From assembly GCA_003220975.1 (NCBI GenBank), contig QHTX01000173.1, positions 32,449-39,439 on the forward strand: a DNA stretch of 6,991 bases, in the 5' to 3' direction. The first letter of the stretch is position 1. Every line of letters begins with the position of its first letter. The stretch is from Gemmatimonadota bacterium (GTDB taxonomy: Bacteria > Gemmatimonadota > Gemmatimonadetes > Gemmatimonadales > GWC2-71-9). The translations under genes and the position numbers were made by a program. The notes beneath the pieces were generated by a model that saw only the letters and a list, made by a program, of their open reading frames with translations, had not been told where the DNA came from and did not search any database. Of the stretch, positions 1-5,514 are shown in pieces.

Positions 1-1
1 G

Positions 2-631
2 AGCGTCACCACCTCGTTCGGCGGCACGGCCCAGGCGTTCCAGTCGAGCCAGACCGGACTCGTGTTCCTGCTCATCCTCGCCGTGCTCGTCATCTACCTG
101 GTGCTCGGCATCCTGTACGAGAGCTTCATCCACCCGCTCACGATTCTCTCGGCGCTGCCGTTCGCCGGGTTCGGCGCGCTCGTGACGCTGCTGCTGTTCC
201 GCATCGAGCTGTCCGTGTACGCGTTCGTGGGCATCATCATGCTGGTGGGGCTCGTGAAGAAGAACGGCATCATGATGATCGACTTCGCGCTCGAGGCGCA
301 GCGCATCGAGGGCAAGTCGCCCACCGAGGCGATCCTGCAGGCGTGCAGCATCCGGTTCCGGCCCATCATGATGACGACCATGGCCGCCCTGATGGGCACC
401 CTGCCGATCGCGCTCGGCGTGGGCCAGGGCTCGGAGTCGCGTCGGCCGCTCGGCATCGCGGTCGTGGGCGGGCTCGCGTTCTCCCAGTTCATCACGCTGT
501 ACGTGACGCCGGTGATCTACACGTACCTAGACCAGGTGCAACGGTGGCTGGGGCGGACGTCGCTGGCACGCGCAGGTCCGTGCGGCTCCATCATGACCCC
601 GAGCGCGGCCACCCCCGAGCCTGCGAATTAG
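2..631 (+). CDS. RND multidrug efflux permease, MdtB/MdtC-like, C-terminal part (5' end off window)
   Basis: This is the C-terminal ~209 residues of an inner-membrane proton-driven RND (HAE1) transporter, the pump subunit of a tripartite efflux complex. The reading frame is open from base 2 and stops with TAG at 629-631. Five hydrophobic segments match TM8-TM12: about fragment residues 20-43, 48-70, 73-97, 119-138 and 148-177. Family-typical stretches are visible: GLVKKNGIMMIDFALEAQ in TM10, FRPIMMTTMAALMGTLPIA in TM11 and the SRRPLGIAVVGG segment before TM12. These resemble MdtC more closely than AcrB. The tail after the last helix (WLGRTSLARAGP...) is about 24 residues, has no recognisable motif and is encoded opposite the end of the convergent four-helix-bundle gene. 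Substrate cannot be inferred. The family call is very secure; the subfamily is less so. Confidence 0.95.
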   Translation, partial: SVTTSFGGTAQAFQSSQTGLVFLLILAVLVIYLVLGILYESFIHPLTILSALPFAGFGALVTLLLFRIELSVYAFVGIIMLVGLVKKNGIMMIDFALEAQRIEGKSPTEAILQACSIRFRPIMMTTMAALMGTLPIALGVGQGSESRRPLGIAVVGGLAFSQFITLYVTPVIYTYLDQVQRWLGRTSLARAGPCGSIMTPSAATPEPAN

Positions 632-961
632 ACCGGTGAGCATTCGCTTCACGTCCGTGACCTGCTGAGCGCACCTGACATGAGTCGGCCCGTCGACCAG
701 CCTAAGGTCGGCTGCCAGGATCAAATGGTATTCCAGTTCACTCGCCGATCCCCGAGCAATCTGGAGCAGCCTTGCGAAGTCTCGGCGACTCCCCCGACCG
801 CAGCCCTCCGCAATGTTCGCACATATTGAAGCCGCCGATCGTCTGATCTGAGATGTTAGGCCGTATAGCTCACTCTTCGGGAATCCACGTGTGATCTGGT
901 AAGCGGCGAGGGTCAGCTCGTGGGCGGTGTTCCAGACACGAAGCTCTCGAAAGTCCTGCAT
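527..961 (-). CDS. Four-helix bundle protein (S23 / 23S-rRNA-intervening-sequence family, Avd-like fold)
   Basis: The 144-residue protein has the hallmark pattern of the TIGR02436/S23 family. It has an N-terminal MQDFRELRVW, the FPKSELYGLTSQIRRSA segment (about 28-43), the ANIAEGCGRGSRRDFARLL block (48-66) and GSASELEYHLILAADL (71-86), followed by a last helix to about 115. Members form small homo-oligomeric helical bundles. Some lie in 23S rRNA intervening sequences, and Avd of diversity-generating retroelements shares the fold, but most, like this one, have no assigned function. The ATG at 959-961 gives the canonical family N-terminus; only a weak AGAG lies upstream. The usual family end is near LIRRL (111-115), yet this frame continues about 29 residues, Gly/Arg/Pro-rich, antisense to the RND gene. 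GC is lower than in neighbouring genes, which suggests an acquired gene. No rRNA or reverse transcriptase lies nearby. Confidence 0.85.
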   Translation of the reverse strand: MQDFRELRVWNTAHELTLAAYQITRGFPKSELYGLTSQIRRSAASICANIAEGCGRGSRRDFARLLQIARGSASELEYHLILAADLRLVDGPTHVRCAQQVTDVKRMLTGLIRRLGGGRARGHDGAARTCACQRRPPQPPLHLV

Positions 962-1129
962 AGACGATCTCTAGTTGCGAGTGGTGATGATGATACGCCA
1001 CTCACTGGCCACGAGAGGGATCGTTTCCCCGCACGGCCTACCGAATCGCCGCCGCAGGCAACGGATGACGGACGACGGACGACGGACGACGCATTACCAG
1101 GCTCGTCCTCGCGCACTAAGTTCAAGCCC
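962..1129. other. Divergent intergenic region between four-helix-bundle gene and NfeD
   Basis: This 168-bp gap separates the leftward four-helix-bundle gene from the rightward NfeD gene and is the only place in the window where promoters for both could sit. It contains a 7-bp tandem repeat (1061-1091). I looked for -35/-10 pairs on both strands and found none convincing: TTGCGA at 975-980 is followed by TGATAC only 10 bp later. An open frame runs through the gap into NfeD but lacks any family similarity there. Confidence 0.5.
1061..1091 (+). repeat. Tandem repeat, 7-bp unit ACGGACG, about 4.4 copies
   Basis: The copies start at 1061 (ACGGATG, one mismatch), 1068, 1075 and 1082, followed by a partial ACG. 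The array sits 38 bp upstream of the NfeD start in non-coding sequence. It is one of three short tandem repeats with different units that lie at gene junctions in this window. The function is unknown; slippage during replication is the likely origin. Confidence 0.85.
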
Positions 1130-1567
1130 ATGCACGCATGGCAAGCCTGGCTCGTCGCGGCGTTGCTCCTGTTCGTGGCCGAGATGGCCGCGCCGGGATT
1201 CTGGCTGCTCTCGGTCGCCGTGGGGTGCCTCGCCGCCGGCCTAGTGTCGCTCGTGGCCCCCGGCGTGCTCGTCCCGGTGCTGAGCTTCGCAGCCGGCACG
1301 CTGCTCTCCCTCGTCGGTATCCGCCCGTTTCTCCTCAGGTACCTGCACCCGCGCTCGAGCGGGATCAGGACGAACGTGGATGCCCTGGCCGGCAAGCTGG
1401 GGATCGTGTCGGAGCGCATCGACCCCGGCACGGGGAAGGGCCGGGTGCAGGTGGAGGGTGAGGACTGGCGCGCCGCGTCGATCATGGACACGGCGCTCGA
1501 GCCGGGCACGCGAGTGATGGTGGTGCGGGTCGAGGGCGCAACCCTGTACGTGGACAAGGAGATGTGA
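1130..1567 (+). CDS. NfeD family membrane protein (short form, no protease domain)
   Basis: This 145-residue protein has the layout of short NfeD proteins such as E. coli YbbK. There are three hydrophobic helices at about residues 5-20, 25-44 and 46-64, then a C-terminal OB-fold-like beta domain at about 84-141 (LAGKLGIVSERIDP, GRVQVEGEDWRA, EPGTRVMVVRVEGATLYV). Long NfeD forms also carry a ClpP-like serine protease domain, which is absent here. NfeD proteins partner with SPFH/stomatin proteins at the membrane, and the next gene, 3 bp downstream, is exactly such a protein. The ATG at 1130 gives the usual MxxWxxWL N-terminus. An upstream extension to position 920 is possible in frame but looks like non-coding sequence and crosses the 7-bp repeat. 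No clear Shine-Dalgarno precedes the ATG. The family call is secure. Confidence 0.93.
   Translation: MHAWQAWLVAALLLFVAEMAAPGFWLLSVAVGCLAAGLVSLVAPGVLVPVLSFAAGTLLSLVGIRPFLLRYLHPRSSGIRTNVDALAGKLGIVSERIDPGTGKGRVQVEGEDWRAASIMDTALEPGTRVMVVRVEGATLYVDKEM
1556..1561 (+). promoter_or_regulatory. Ribosome binding site of the SPFH gene (AAGGAG)
   Basis: AAGGAG lies 9 nt before the ATG at 1571, inside the last codons of the NfeD gene. It fixes the SPFH start and implies coupled translation of the NfeD-SPFH pair. Confidence 0.8.
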
Positions 1568-1570
1568 GCG

Positions 1571-2584
1571 ATGGACAACATCGGCGCGCTCATCGTCCCG
1601 GCGGCGATCGCGCTGTTCGCGATCTCGATCGTCGCGCGCGGGATCCGCATCGTGCAGCAGGCCCAGACGATGATCATCGAGCGCCTGGGCAGATACCACC
1701 GCACCCTGTCCTCCGGCGTGAACCTCATCATCCCGATCATCGACAAGCCGCGGGCGATCGACTGGCACCAGGTGATCGTCACGCCGTCCGGAGAGTCGTT
1801 CGCGCGCCATTTCCGCACCGACAAGATCGACCTGCGCGAGACGGTGTACGTCTTCCCGCGCCAGAACGTGATCACCAAGGACAACGTGGTGGTGGAGATC
1901 GACGCCCTGATCTACTCCCAGATCACCGATCCCGTCCGCGCCACCTACGAGATCGCGAACCTGCCGGACGCGATCGAGAAACTGACCCAGACCACGCTGC
2001 GCAACGTGATCGGGGAGATGGAGCTGGACCACGTGCTCTCCTCGCGCGACACCATCAACGCCAAGCTGCGGGAGATCCTCGACGAAGCGACGCACAAGTG
2101 GGGCGCCAAGGTGAGCCGCGTGGAGCTCAAGGACATCAACCCGCCGCGCGACATCCGCGACGCGATGGAGAAGCAGATGCGCGCCGAGCGGGACCGGCGA
2201 GCCGCGATCCTCACCGCCGAGGCGGAGAAGCAGTCGCGCATCCTCCAGGCGGAGGGCATCCGGCAGTCGGAGATCAACCAGGCCGAGGGCCAAAAGCAGG
2301 CGAAGATCCTCGCGGCCGAGGCCGAGGCGAACGCCCGGCTCAAGGTCGCCGAGGCGGAAGCGCAGGCGATCGAGCGGATCACCAGCGCCATCAAGGGAAC
2401 CGGCGGCGACCCGGCGCGGTACCTGATCGCGATCCGCTACATCGAGGCGCTCAAGGACATGGTCACAAGCCCGCAGAGCAACAAGGTGATCTACCTGCCC
2501 TACGAGGCGACGGGGGTGCTCGCGTCGCTCGGCGGCATCCGGGAGATGCTGGCGGCGCCGGACAAGGGAGAGAAACGGACGTGA
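1571..2584 (+). CDS. SPFH/Band 7 domain protein, paraslipin/QmcA (stomatin-like)
   Basis: This membrane-anchored scaffold-type protein of 337 residues is of normal length for paraslipins. An N-terminal helix at about 4-24 anchors it. The SPFH/PHB domain spans about 28-200 and begins VQQAQTMIIERLGRYHRTL. Strongly conserved stretches include NVITKDNVVVEIDALIYSQITDP (99-121), the KLTQTTLRNVIGEMELD block (137-153) and SRVELKDINPPRDIRDAMEKQM (182-203). A long charged Ala/Glu/Lys/Gln coiled coil follows at about 200-270, then the C-terminal PARYLIAIRYIEALKDM helix (281-297). Family members form large rings or microdomains and associate with NfeD partners, which fits the gene 3 bp upstream. The C-terminus overlaps the next start by 4 nt (GTGA), which suggests translational coupling to the secreted dehydrogenase. 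I expect membrane quality control or microdomain organisation, but the exact client is unknown. Confidence 0.95.
   Translation: MDNIGALIVPAAIALFAISIVARGIRIVQQAQTMIIERLGRYHRTLSSGVNLIIPIIDKPRAIDWHQVIVTPSGESFARHFRTDKIDLRETVYVFPRQNVITKDNVVVEIDALIYSQITDPVRATYEIANLPDAIEKLTQTTLRNVIGEMELDHVLSSRDTINAKLREILDEATHKWGAKVSRVELKDINPPRDIRDAMEKQMRAERDRRAAILTAEAEKQSRILQAEGIRQSEINQAEGQKQAKILAAEAEANARLKVAEAEAQAIERITSAIKGTGGDPARYLIAIRYIEALKDMVTSPQSNKVIYLPYEATGVLASLGGIREMLAAPDKGEKRT
2565..2570 (+). promoter_or_regulatory. Ribosome binding site of the secreted dehydrogenase (AGGGAG)
   Basis: AGGGAG lies 10 nt before the GTG at 2581, within the end of the SPFH gene. It supports the GTG start that overlaps the SPFH stop codon. 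Confidence 0.7.
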
Positions 2585-3879
2585 GCTGGAAAACACCCGC
2601 GGCGCTCGCTCTCGTGGCGGCGCTCCTATCCGCCTATCCGCCTACCCGTCTACCCGCCTGTGACCCCGACAACGGCGGCCTCACGCTGCCGCCGGGCTTC
2701 TGCGCCATCGTCGTCGCCGACCAGGTGGGCGCGCCACGGCATCTCGCGGTGGCGCCGAACGGCGACCTGTTCGTCGCGCTCGAAGGCGGGCGGGGCGGCT
2801 CGTCCGGCGGGGGCATCCTGGCGCTACGCGATACGACGGGCGACGGCAAGGCCGACGTGCGACAGGAGCTCGGCTCGGACGGCGGCACAGGGATCGCGCT
2901 CGGCAGGGGGGTGCTGTACTTCAGCACCGCGTCCACGGTATATCGGTACGCGATGCGCGCCGGGAGCCTCACGCCGCTCGGACCGCCGGACGTGATCGTC
3001 AAGGACTTGCCCGCGGGCGGCCACAGGGCGCGGAATCTCGCGCTCTCGCCGGACGGCGGCGCGCTGTACGTGAACGTCGGGTCGCCCTCGAACGCCTGTC
3101 AGGTCGCCGACCGCTCGGGCGCATCTCCGGGGAAAGATCCCTGTCCCGAGCTCGCCACGCGCGCCGGGATCTGGCGCTTCGACCCGAGCAAGCCGAGCCA
3201 GACGCAGGCGGCCGGGACGCGGTACGCGACCGGCATCCGCAACGCCGTGGGGCTCGCCTTCGCGCCCGACGGCCAGCTGTGGGCGACGCAGCACGGCCGC
3301 GACCAGTTGGGTCAGAACTGGCCGAAGCTGTTCACGCTCGAGCAGAGCGCCGAGAAGCCGTCGGAGGAGCTGCTGCGGCTGACCGAGGGTGACGACTTCG
3401 GCTGGCCGTACTGCTATCACGATCCCGAGCTCAGCCACCTCGTGCTCGCCCCGGAGTACGGCGGCGACGGCAAGCAGGTCGGCCGCTGCGCCCAGAAGAA
3501 GGAGCCCGCGCTCGCGTTCCCGGGGCACTGGGCGCCCGACGGCCTCACGTTCTACGCCGGCGCGGCGGGCGGGGGGGGCGGGGGGGGCGCGCAATTCCCC
3601 GCGCGCTACGCGGGCGGGGCGTTCATCGCGTTCCACGGCTCGTGGAACCGCGCACCGCTGCCGCAGGCCGGCTATCGCGTGGTGTTCGTGCCGTTCCGGG
3701 ACGGAAAGCCGGTCGGGACGTACGAGACGTTCGCCGACGGATTCTGGCACGAGAACGGCGCGGGGCCGCAGCACCGGCCCGTGGGCGTGGCGGTCGGCCC
3801 GGACGGCTCGCTCTACATCACCGACGATGCGGCGGGGCGGATCTGGCGGGTGATGTACAAAGGCGGTCAAGGGCGGTAG
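2581..3879 (+). CDS. Secreted PQQ-dependent sugar dehydrogenase / sorbosone dehydrogenase family protein
   Basis: The 432-residue protein carries an N-terminal signal (MSWK, then a hydrophobic stretch about 5-18) and a six-bladed beta-propeller of the glucose/sorbosone dehydrogenase (GSDH) family. Propeller motifs include RHLAVAPNGDLFVAL (53-67), GGHRARNLALSPDG (146-159), the GIRNAVGLAFAPDGQLW segment (218-234), DDFGWPYCY (271-279), FIAFHGSWNR (348-357) and the RPVGVAVGPDGSLYITDD blade (399-416). H148 and R220-N221 sit where soluble PQQ glucose dehydrogenases bind cofactor, so quinone-dependent sugar or aldehyde oxidation outside the cytoplasm is likely; the substrate is unknown. Six cysteines (27, 41, 173, 188, 278, 303) could form three disulfides. 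No CxxCH haem motif is present. Oddities are a repeat-built signal-peptide region, a Gly7 insert (330-336) from a G8-C-G8 tract, and a repeat across the stop. The GTG start is supported by AGGGAG at 2565-2570; the frame stays open upstream only as a shadow of the SPFH gene. Confidence 0.9.
   Translation: MSWKTPAALALVAALLSAYPPTRLPACDPDNGGLTLPPGFCAIVVADQVGAPRHLAVAPNGDLFVALEGGRGGSSGGGILALRDTTGDGKADVRQELGSDGGTGIALGRGVLYFSTASTVYRYAMRAGSLTPLGPPDVIVKDLPAGGHRARNLALSPDGGALYVNVGSPSNACQVADRSGASPGKDPCPELATRAGIWRFDPSKPSQTQAAGTRYATGIRNAVGLAFAPDGQLWATQHGRDQLGQNWPKLFTLEQSAEKPSEELLRLTEGDDFGWPYCYHDPELSHLVLAPEYGGDGKQVGRCAQKKEPALAFPGHWAPDGLTFYAGAAGGGGGGGAQFPARYAGGAFIAFHGSWNRAPLPQAGYRVVFVPFRDGKPVGTYETFADGFWHENGAGPQHRPVGVAVGPDGSLYITDDAAGRIWRVMYKGGQGR
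2625..2660 (+). repeat. Tandem repeat, 8-bp unit CCTAYCCG, about 4.5 copies, inside the signal-peptide region
   Basis: The copies start at 2625 and 2633 (CCTATCCG), 2641 (CCTACCCG) and 2649 (TCTACCCG), then a partial CCTG. The array encodes residues about 15-27 of the dehydrogenase (LSAYPPTRLPA), just where the signal peptide ends. Because the unit is 8 bp, gain or loss of one copy would shift the reading frame. Confidence 0.88.
3567..3587 (+). repeat. Homopolymeric G tract (GGG-C-G8-C-G8) inside the dehydrogenase gene
   Basis: Two runs of eight G (3571-3578 and 3580-3587) are separated by a single C and preceded by GGG-C. The tract encodes seven glycines (residues 330-336) between FYAG and QFPARY, where I expect family members to have only a short loop. 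It also meets the simple pattern for a G-quadruplex on the coding strand. The frame is intact in this assembly, but such runs are prone to slippage and to sequencing error. Confidence 0.9.
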
Positions 3880-3900
3880 CGGGCGGTCGAGGGCGGTCGA
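3861..3900 (+). repeat. Tandem repeat, 10-bp unit GGGCGGTCGA, four copies, spanning a stop codon and the next RBS
   Basis: The copies are AGGCGGTCAA (3861), GGGCGGTAGC (3871), GGGCGGTCGA (3881) and GGGCGGTCGA (3891). The dehydrogenase stop TAG (3877-3879) is formed by a variant within copy 2. The junction of copies 3 and 4 creates GAGGG at 3889-3893, 8 nt before the GTG start of the DUF3052 gene. The whole 22-bp intergenic gap is therefore repeat-derived. Confidence 0.88.
3889..3893 (+). promoter_or_regulatory. Repeat-derived ribosome binding site of the DUF3052 gene (GAGGG)
   Basis: GAGGG lies 8 nt before the GTG at 3902. It is produced at the boundary of two 10-bp repeat copies. A second GAGG abuts the start too closely to be used. 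Confidence 0.55.
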
Positions 3901-3901
3901 G

Positions 3902-4306
3902 GTGGCCGGCTATTCCAAGCGCTCGCTGGTCGAGAAGCTGGGGATCAAGCACAGCGCGACGATCGCGATTCTCAATGCCCCGCGCGGCTACGACCGCACG
4001 CTTGGTAAGCTCCCCGAGCAAGTGAGCCGCAAGGGCGCCGCGACGGGACCACTCGATTTCATTCAATTCTTCACGAAGCAGAAGCAAGAACTCGAGCGTA
4101 AGTTCGCGGTGTTGGCACGCGCCCTCGCCCCCGCCGGCATGTTGTGGATCTCGTGGCCCAAGAGCGCGTCCGGGGTGCCGACCGATCTCACGGAGAACGT
4201 GATCCGCGCCATCGGGCTCGCGCACGGCCTCGTGGACGTGAAGGTCGCCGCCGTGGACGAGGTGTGGTCGGGTCTCAAGTTCGTGCGGCGATTGAAGGAC
4301 CGATGA
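3902..4306 (+). CDS. DUF3052 domain-containing protein
   Basis: This small soluble protein of 134 residues has no signal peptide or membrane helix. It matches the DUF3052 pattern: an N-terminal MAGYSKRSLVEKLGIK, a strand with LNAPRGYD (about 24-31), a segment LDFIQFFTKQKQELERKF (51-68), then GMLWISWPKSASGVPTDLTE (79-98) and a C-terminal DEVWSGLKFVRR block (119-130). These conserved blocks leave little doubt about the family, but its biochemical role is unknown, and nothing in the sequence shows a catalytic centre I can name. The GTG start gives the family-typical N-terminus and directly follows the 10-bp repeat. The stop TGA lies 17 bp before the acyl-CoA dehydrogenase start, so co-transcription is likely. 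Confidence 0.88.
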   Translation: MAGYSKRSLVEKLGIKHSATIAILNAPRGYDRTLGKLPEQVSRKGAATGPLDFIQFFTKQKQELERKFAVLARALAPAGMLWISWPKSASGVPTDLTENVIRAIGLAHGLVDVKVAAVDEVWSGLKFVRRLKDR

Positions 4307-4323
4307 GCTAGATTGCCGGAGCG

Positions 4324-5484
4324 ATGCCGGAGATCGCGTCGATACCACCGCTCACGAAGCTCTCCGAAGAGGAGGAGCTGTTCCGCGACACCGTGCGCGA
4401 TTTCGCGGAGCACGACGTGCGGCCGCGCGTGGCGGCCATGGAGAAGGCGGCCGCGATCGACCCGGCGCTCCTCGCCAAGTGCTTCGAGCTGGGCCTCATG
4501 GGGATCGAGATTCCGGAGCAGCACGGCGGCGCGGGTGGGAGTCTGTTCATGACCGTACTCGCCGTGGAAGAGCTGTCGGCGGTCGATGCCTCGGTCGCCA
4601 TCTTCGTGGACGTCCAGAACACCCTCGTCAACAACCTGCTCCTCAAGTGGGCGAGCGACGATGTGCGGCGCCGCTATCTCCCCCGCCTCGCCGCCGACCT
4701 GCTCGGCGCCTACGCCCTCTCCGAGCCCGAGTCGGGATCGGATGCCTTCGGGCTCCAGACCAAGGCGACCCGGCGCGGCGAGCGCTGGATCCTCGAGGGG
4801 CGCAAGCTGTGGATCACGAACGGCGCCGAGGCCGGGCTGTTCGTCATCTTCGCCAACGCCGACTTCTCGCGGGGGTACAAGGGCATCACGGCGTTCGCGG
4901 TGGAGCGTGGCTGCAAGGGCTTTACGGTCGGCAAGCGGGAGGACAAGCTCGGGATTCGAGCCTCCTCCACCTGCGAGCTGATCCTCGACGGCGTGGAGCT
5001 GCCGGGGGCGAGCGTGGTCGGCGAGGTCGGCAAGGGCTACAAGGTGGCGATCGAAACGCTCAACACCGGCCGCATCGGCATCGGGGCGCAGATGATCGGC
5101 GTCGCGCGCGGGGCGCTCGACGCGGCCTGCAAGTACGTGAAGGAGCGCAAGCAATTCGGGCATCCGATCGGGGAGTTCCAGGCGGTGCAGTTCCAGCTGG
5201 CGCAGGCGGCGACCGAGCTCGAGGCGGCGCGCCTGATGGTGTACAACAGTGCGCGGCTCGAGGACGCGGGCGAGCCGTACACGATGCAGGCGGCGATGGC
5301 CAAGCTGTTGTCCTCCCAGGTGGCCGAGCGCGTGACCTCGCTCGCCGTCGAGCTGTTCGGCGGCTACGGCTACAGCAAGGAGTACCCGGTCGAGAAGTTC
5401 TACCGCGACGCGAAGATCGGGACGATCTACGAGGGGACGAGCAACATGCAGTTGAACACCATTGCGAAACAGATACTGAAATAA
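4324..5484 (+). CDS. Acyl-CoA dehydrogenase, short/branched-chain type
   Basis: This FAD-dependent cytoplasmic enzyme of 386 residues (normal length) oxidises acyl-CoA to enoyl-CoA and passes electrons to electron-transfer flavoprotein. The N-terminal helical domain is about 1-120. The middle beta domain carries YALSEPESGSD (130-140) and KLWITNGA (161-168). The C-terminal helical domain has the KERKQFGHPIGEFQAVQFQLA segment (from 263) and GGYGYSKEYPVEKFYRDAKI (346-365). The catalytic base is E370 in IYEGTSNMQLNTIAKQIL, the C-terminal position used by short-chain and short/branched-chain enzymes, and the closest remembered pattern is ACADSB-like. Substrate could be butyryl-CoA or 2-methyl-branched acyl-CoA from isoleucine; sequence alone does not decide. 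The ATG follows an in-frame stop (4309-4311) closely and has only a GGAG 2 nt upstream, so initiation may depend on coupling. No ETF genes are in the window. Confidence 0.95.
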   Translation: MPEIASIPPLTKLSEEEELFRDTVRDFAEHDVRPRVAAMEKAAAIDPALLAKCFELGLMGIEIPEQHGGAGGSLFMTVLAVEELSAVDASVAIFVDVQNTLVNNLLLKWASDDVRRRYLPRLAADLLGAYALSEPESGSDAFGLQTKATRRGERWILEGRKLWITNGAEAGLFVIFANADFSRGYKGITAFAVERGCKGFTVGKREDKLGIRASSTCELILDGVELPGASVVGEVGKGYKVAIETLNTGRIGIGAQMIGVARGALDAACKYVKERKQFGHPIGEFQAVQFQLAQAATELEAARLMVYNSARLEDAGEPYTMQAAMAKLLSSQVAERVTSLAVELFGGYGYSKEYPVEKFYRDAKIGTIYEGTSNMQLNTIAKQILK

Positions 5485-5502
5485 CCGGTGCAATGCCACG
5501 CG

Positions 5503-5508
5503 AGGAGG
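5503..5508 (+). promoter_or_regulatory. Ribosome binding site of the small secreted protein (AGGAGG)
   Basis: This perfect AGGAGG is the strongest Shine-Dalgarno in the window. Spacing is 3 nt to the ATG at 5512 and 6 nt to the ATG at 5515, so it favours 5515 and argues against the ATG at 5488. Confidence 0.8.
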
Positions 5509-5514
5509 TCCATG

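Noticed and set aside
527..961. Diversity-generating retroelement suggested by the Avd-like fold
   Set aside because: No reverse transcriptase, template repeat or adenine-biased variable repeat is present in the window.
527..961. 23S rRNA intervening sequence
   Set aside because: Flanking sequence is protein-coding (RND pump and NfeD); no rRNA sequence is present.
1061..1091. CRISPR array or operator from the 7-bp repeats
   Set aside because: The copies are directly abutting with no spacers, and the unit is far too short for CRISPR. I found no regulator site pattern.
920..1129. Longer NfeD start upstream (215-residue version)
   Set aside because: The extra 70 residues cross the 7-bp repeat and overlap the four-helix-bundle start antisense. 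The ATG at 1130 gives the normal family N-terminus.
1564..2580. Upstream extension of the dehydrogenase frame that would give a 771-residue fusion
   Set aside because: The extension is the shadow frame of the SPFH gene, with Arg/Asp/His/Pro-rich content and no domain. The GTG at 2581 has its own RBS and signal peptide.
2655..2664. Lipobox (LPAC, C27) making the dehydrogenase a lipoprotein
   Set aside because: Proline at -2 is unusual for a lipobox, and C27 more likely pairs with C41 in a disulfide. It was not excluded, only unsupported.
4063..5499. Long minus-strand open frame opposite the acyl-CoA dehydrogenase
   Set aside because: It is Arg/Leu/His/Asp-rich shadow sequence, expected at high GC opposite a real gene, and has no family motif.
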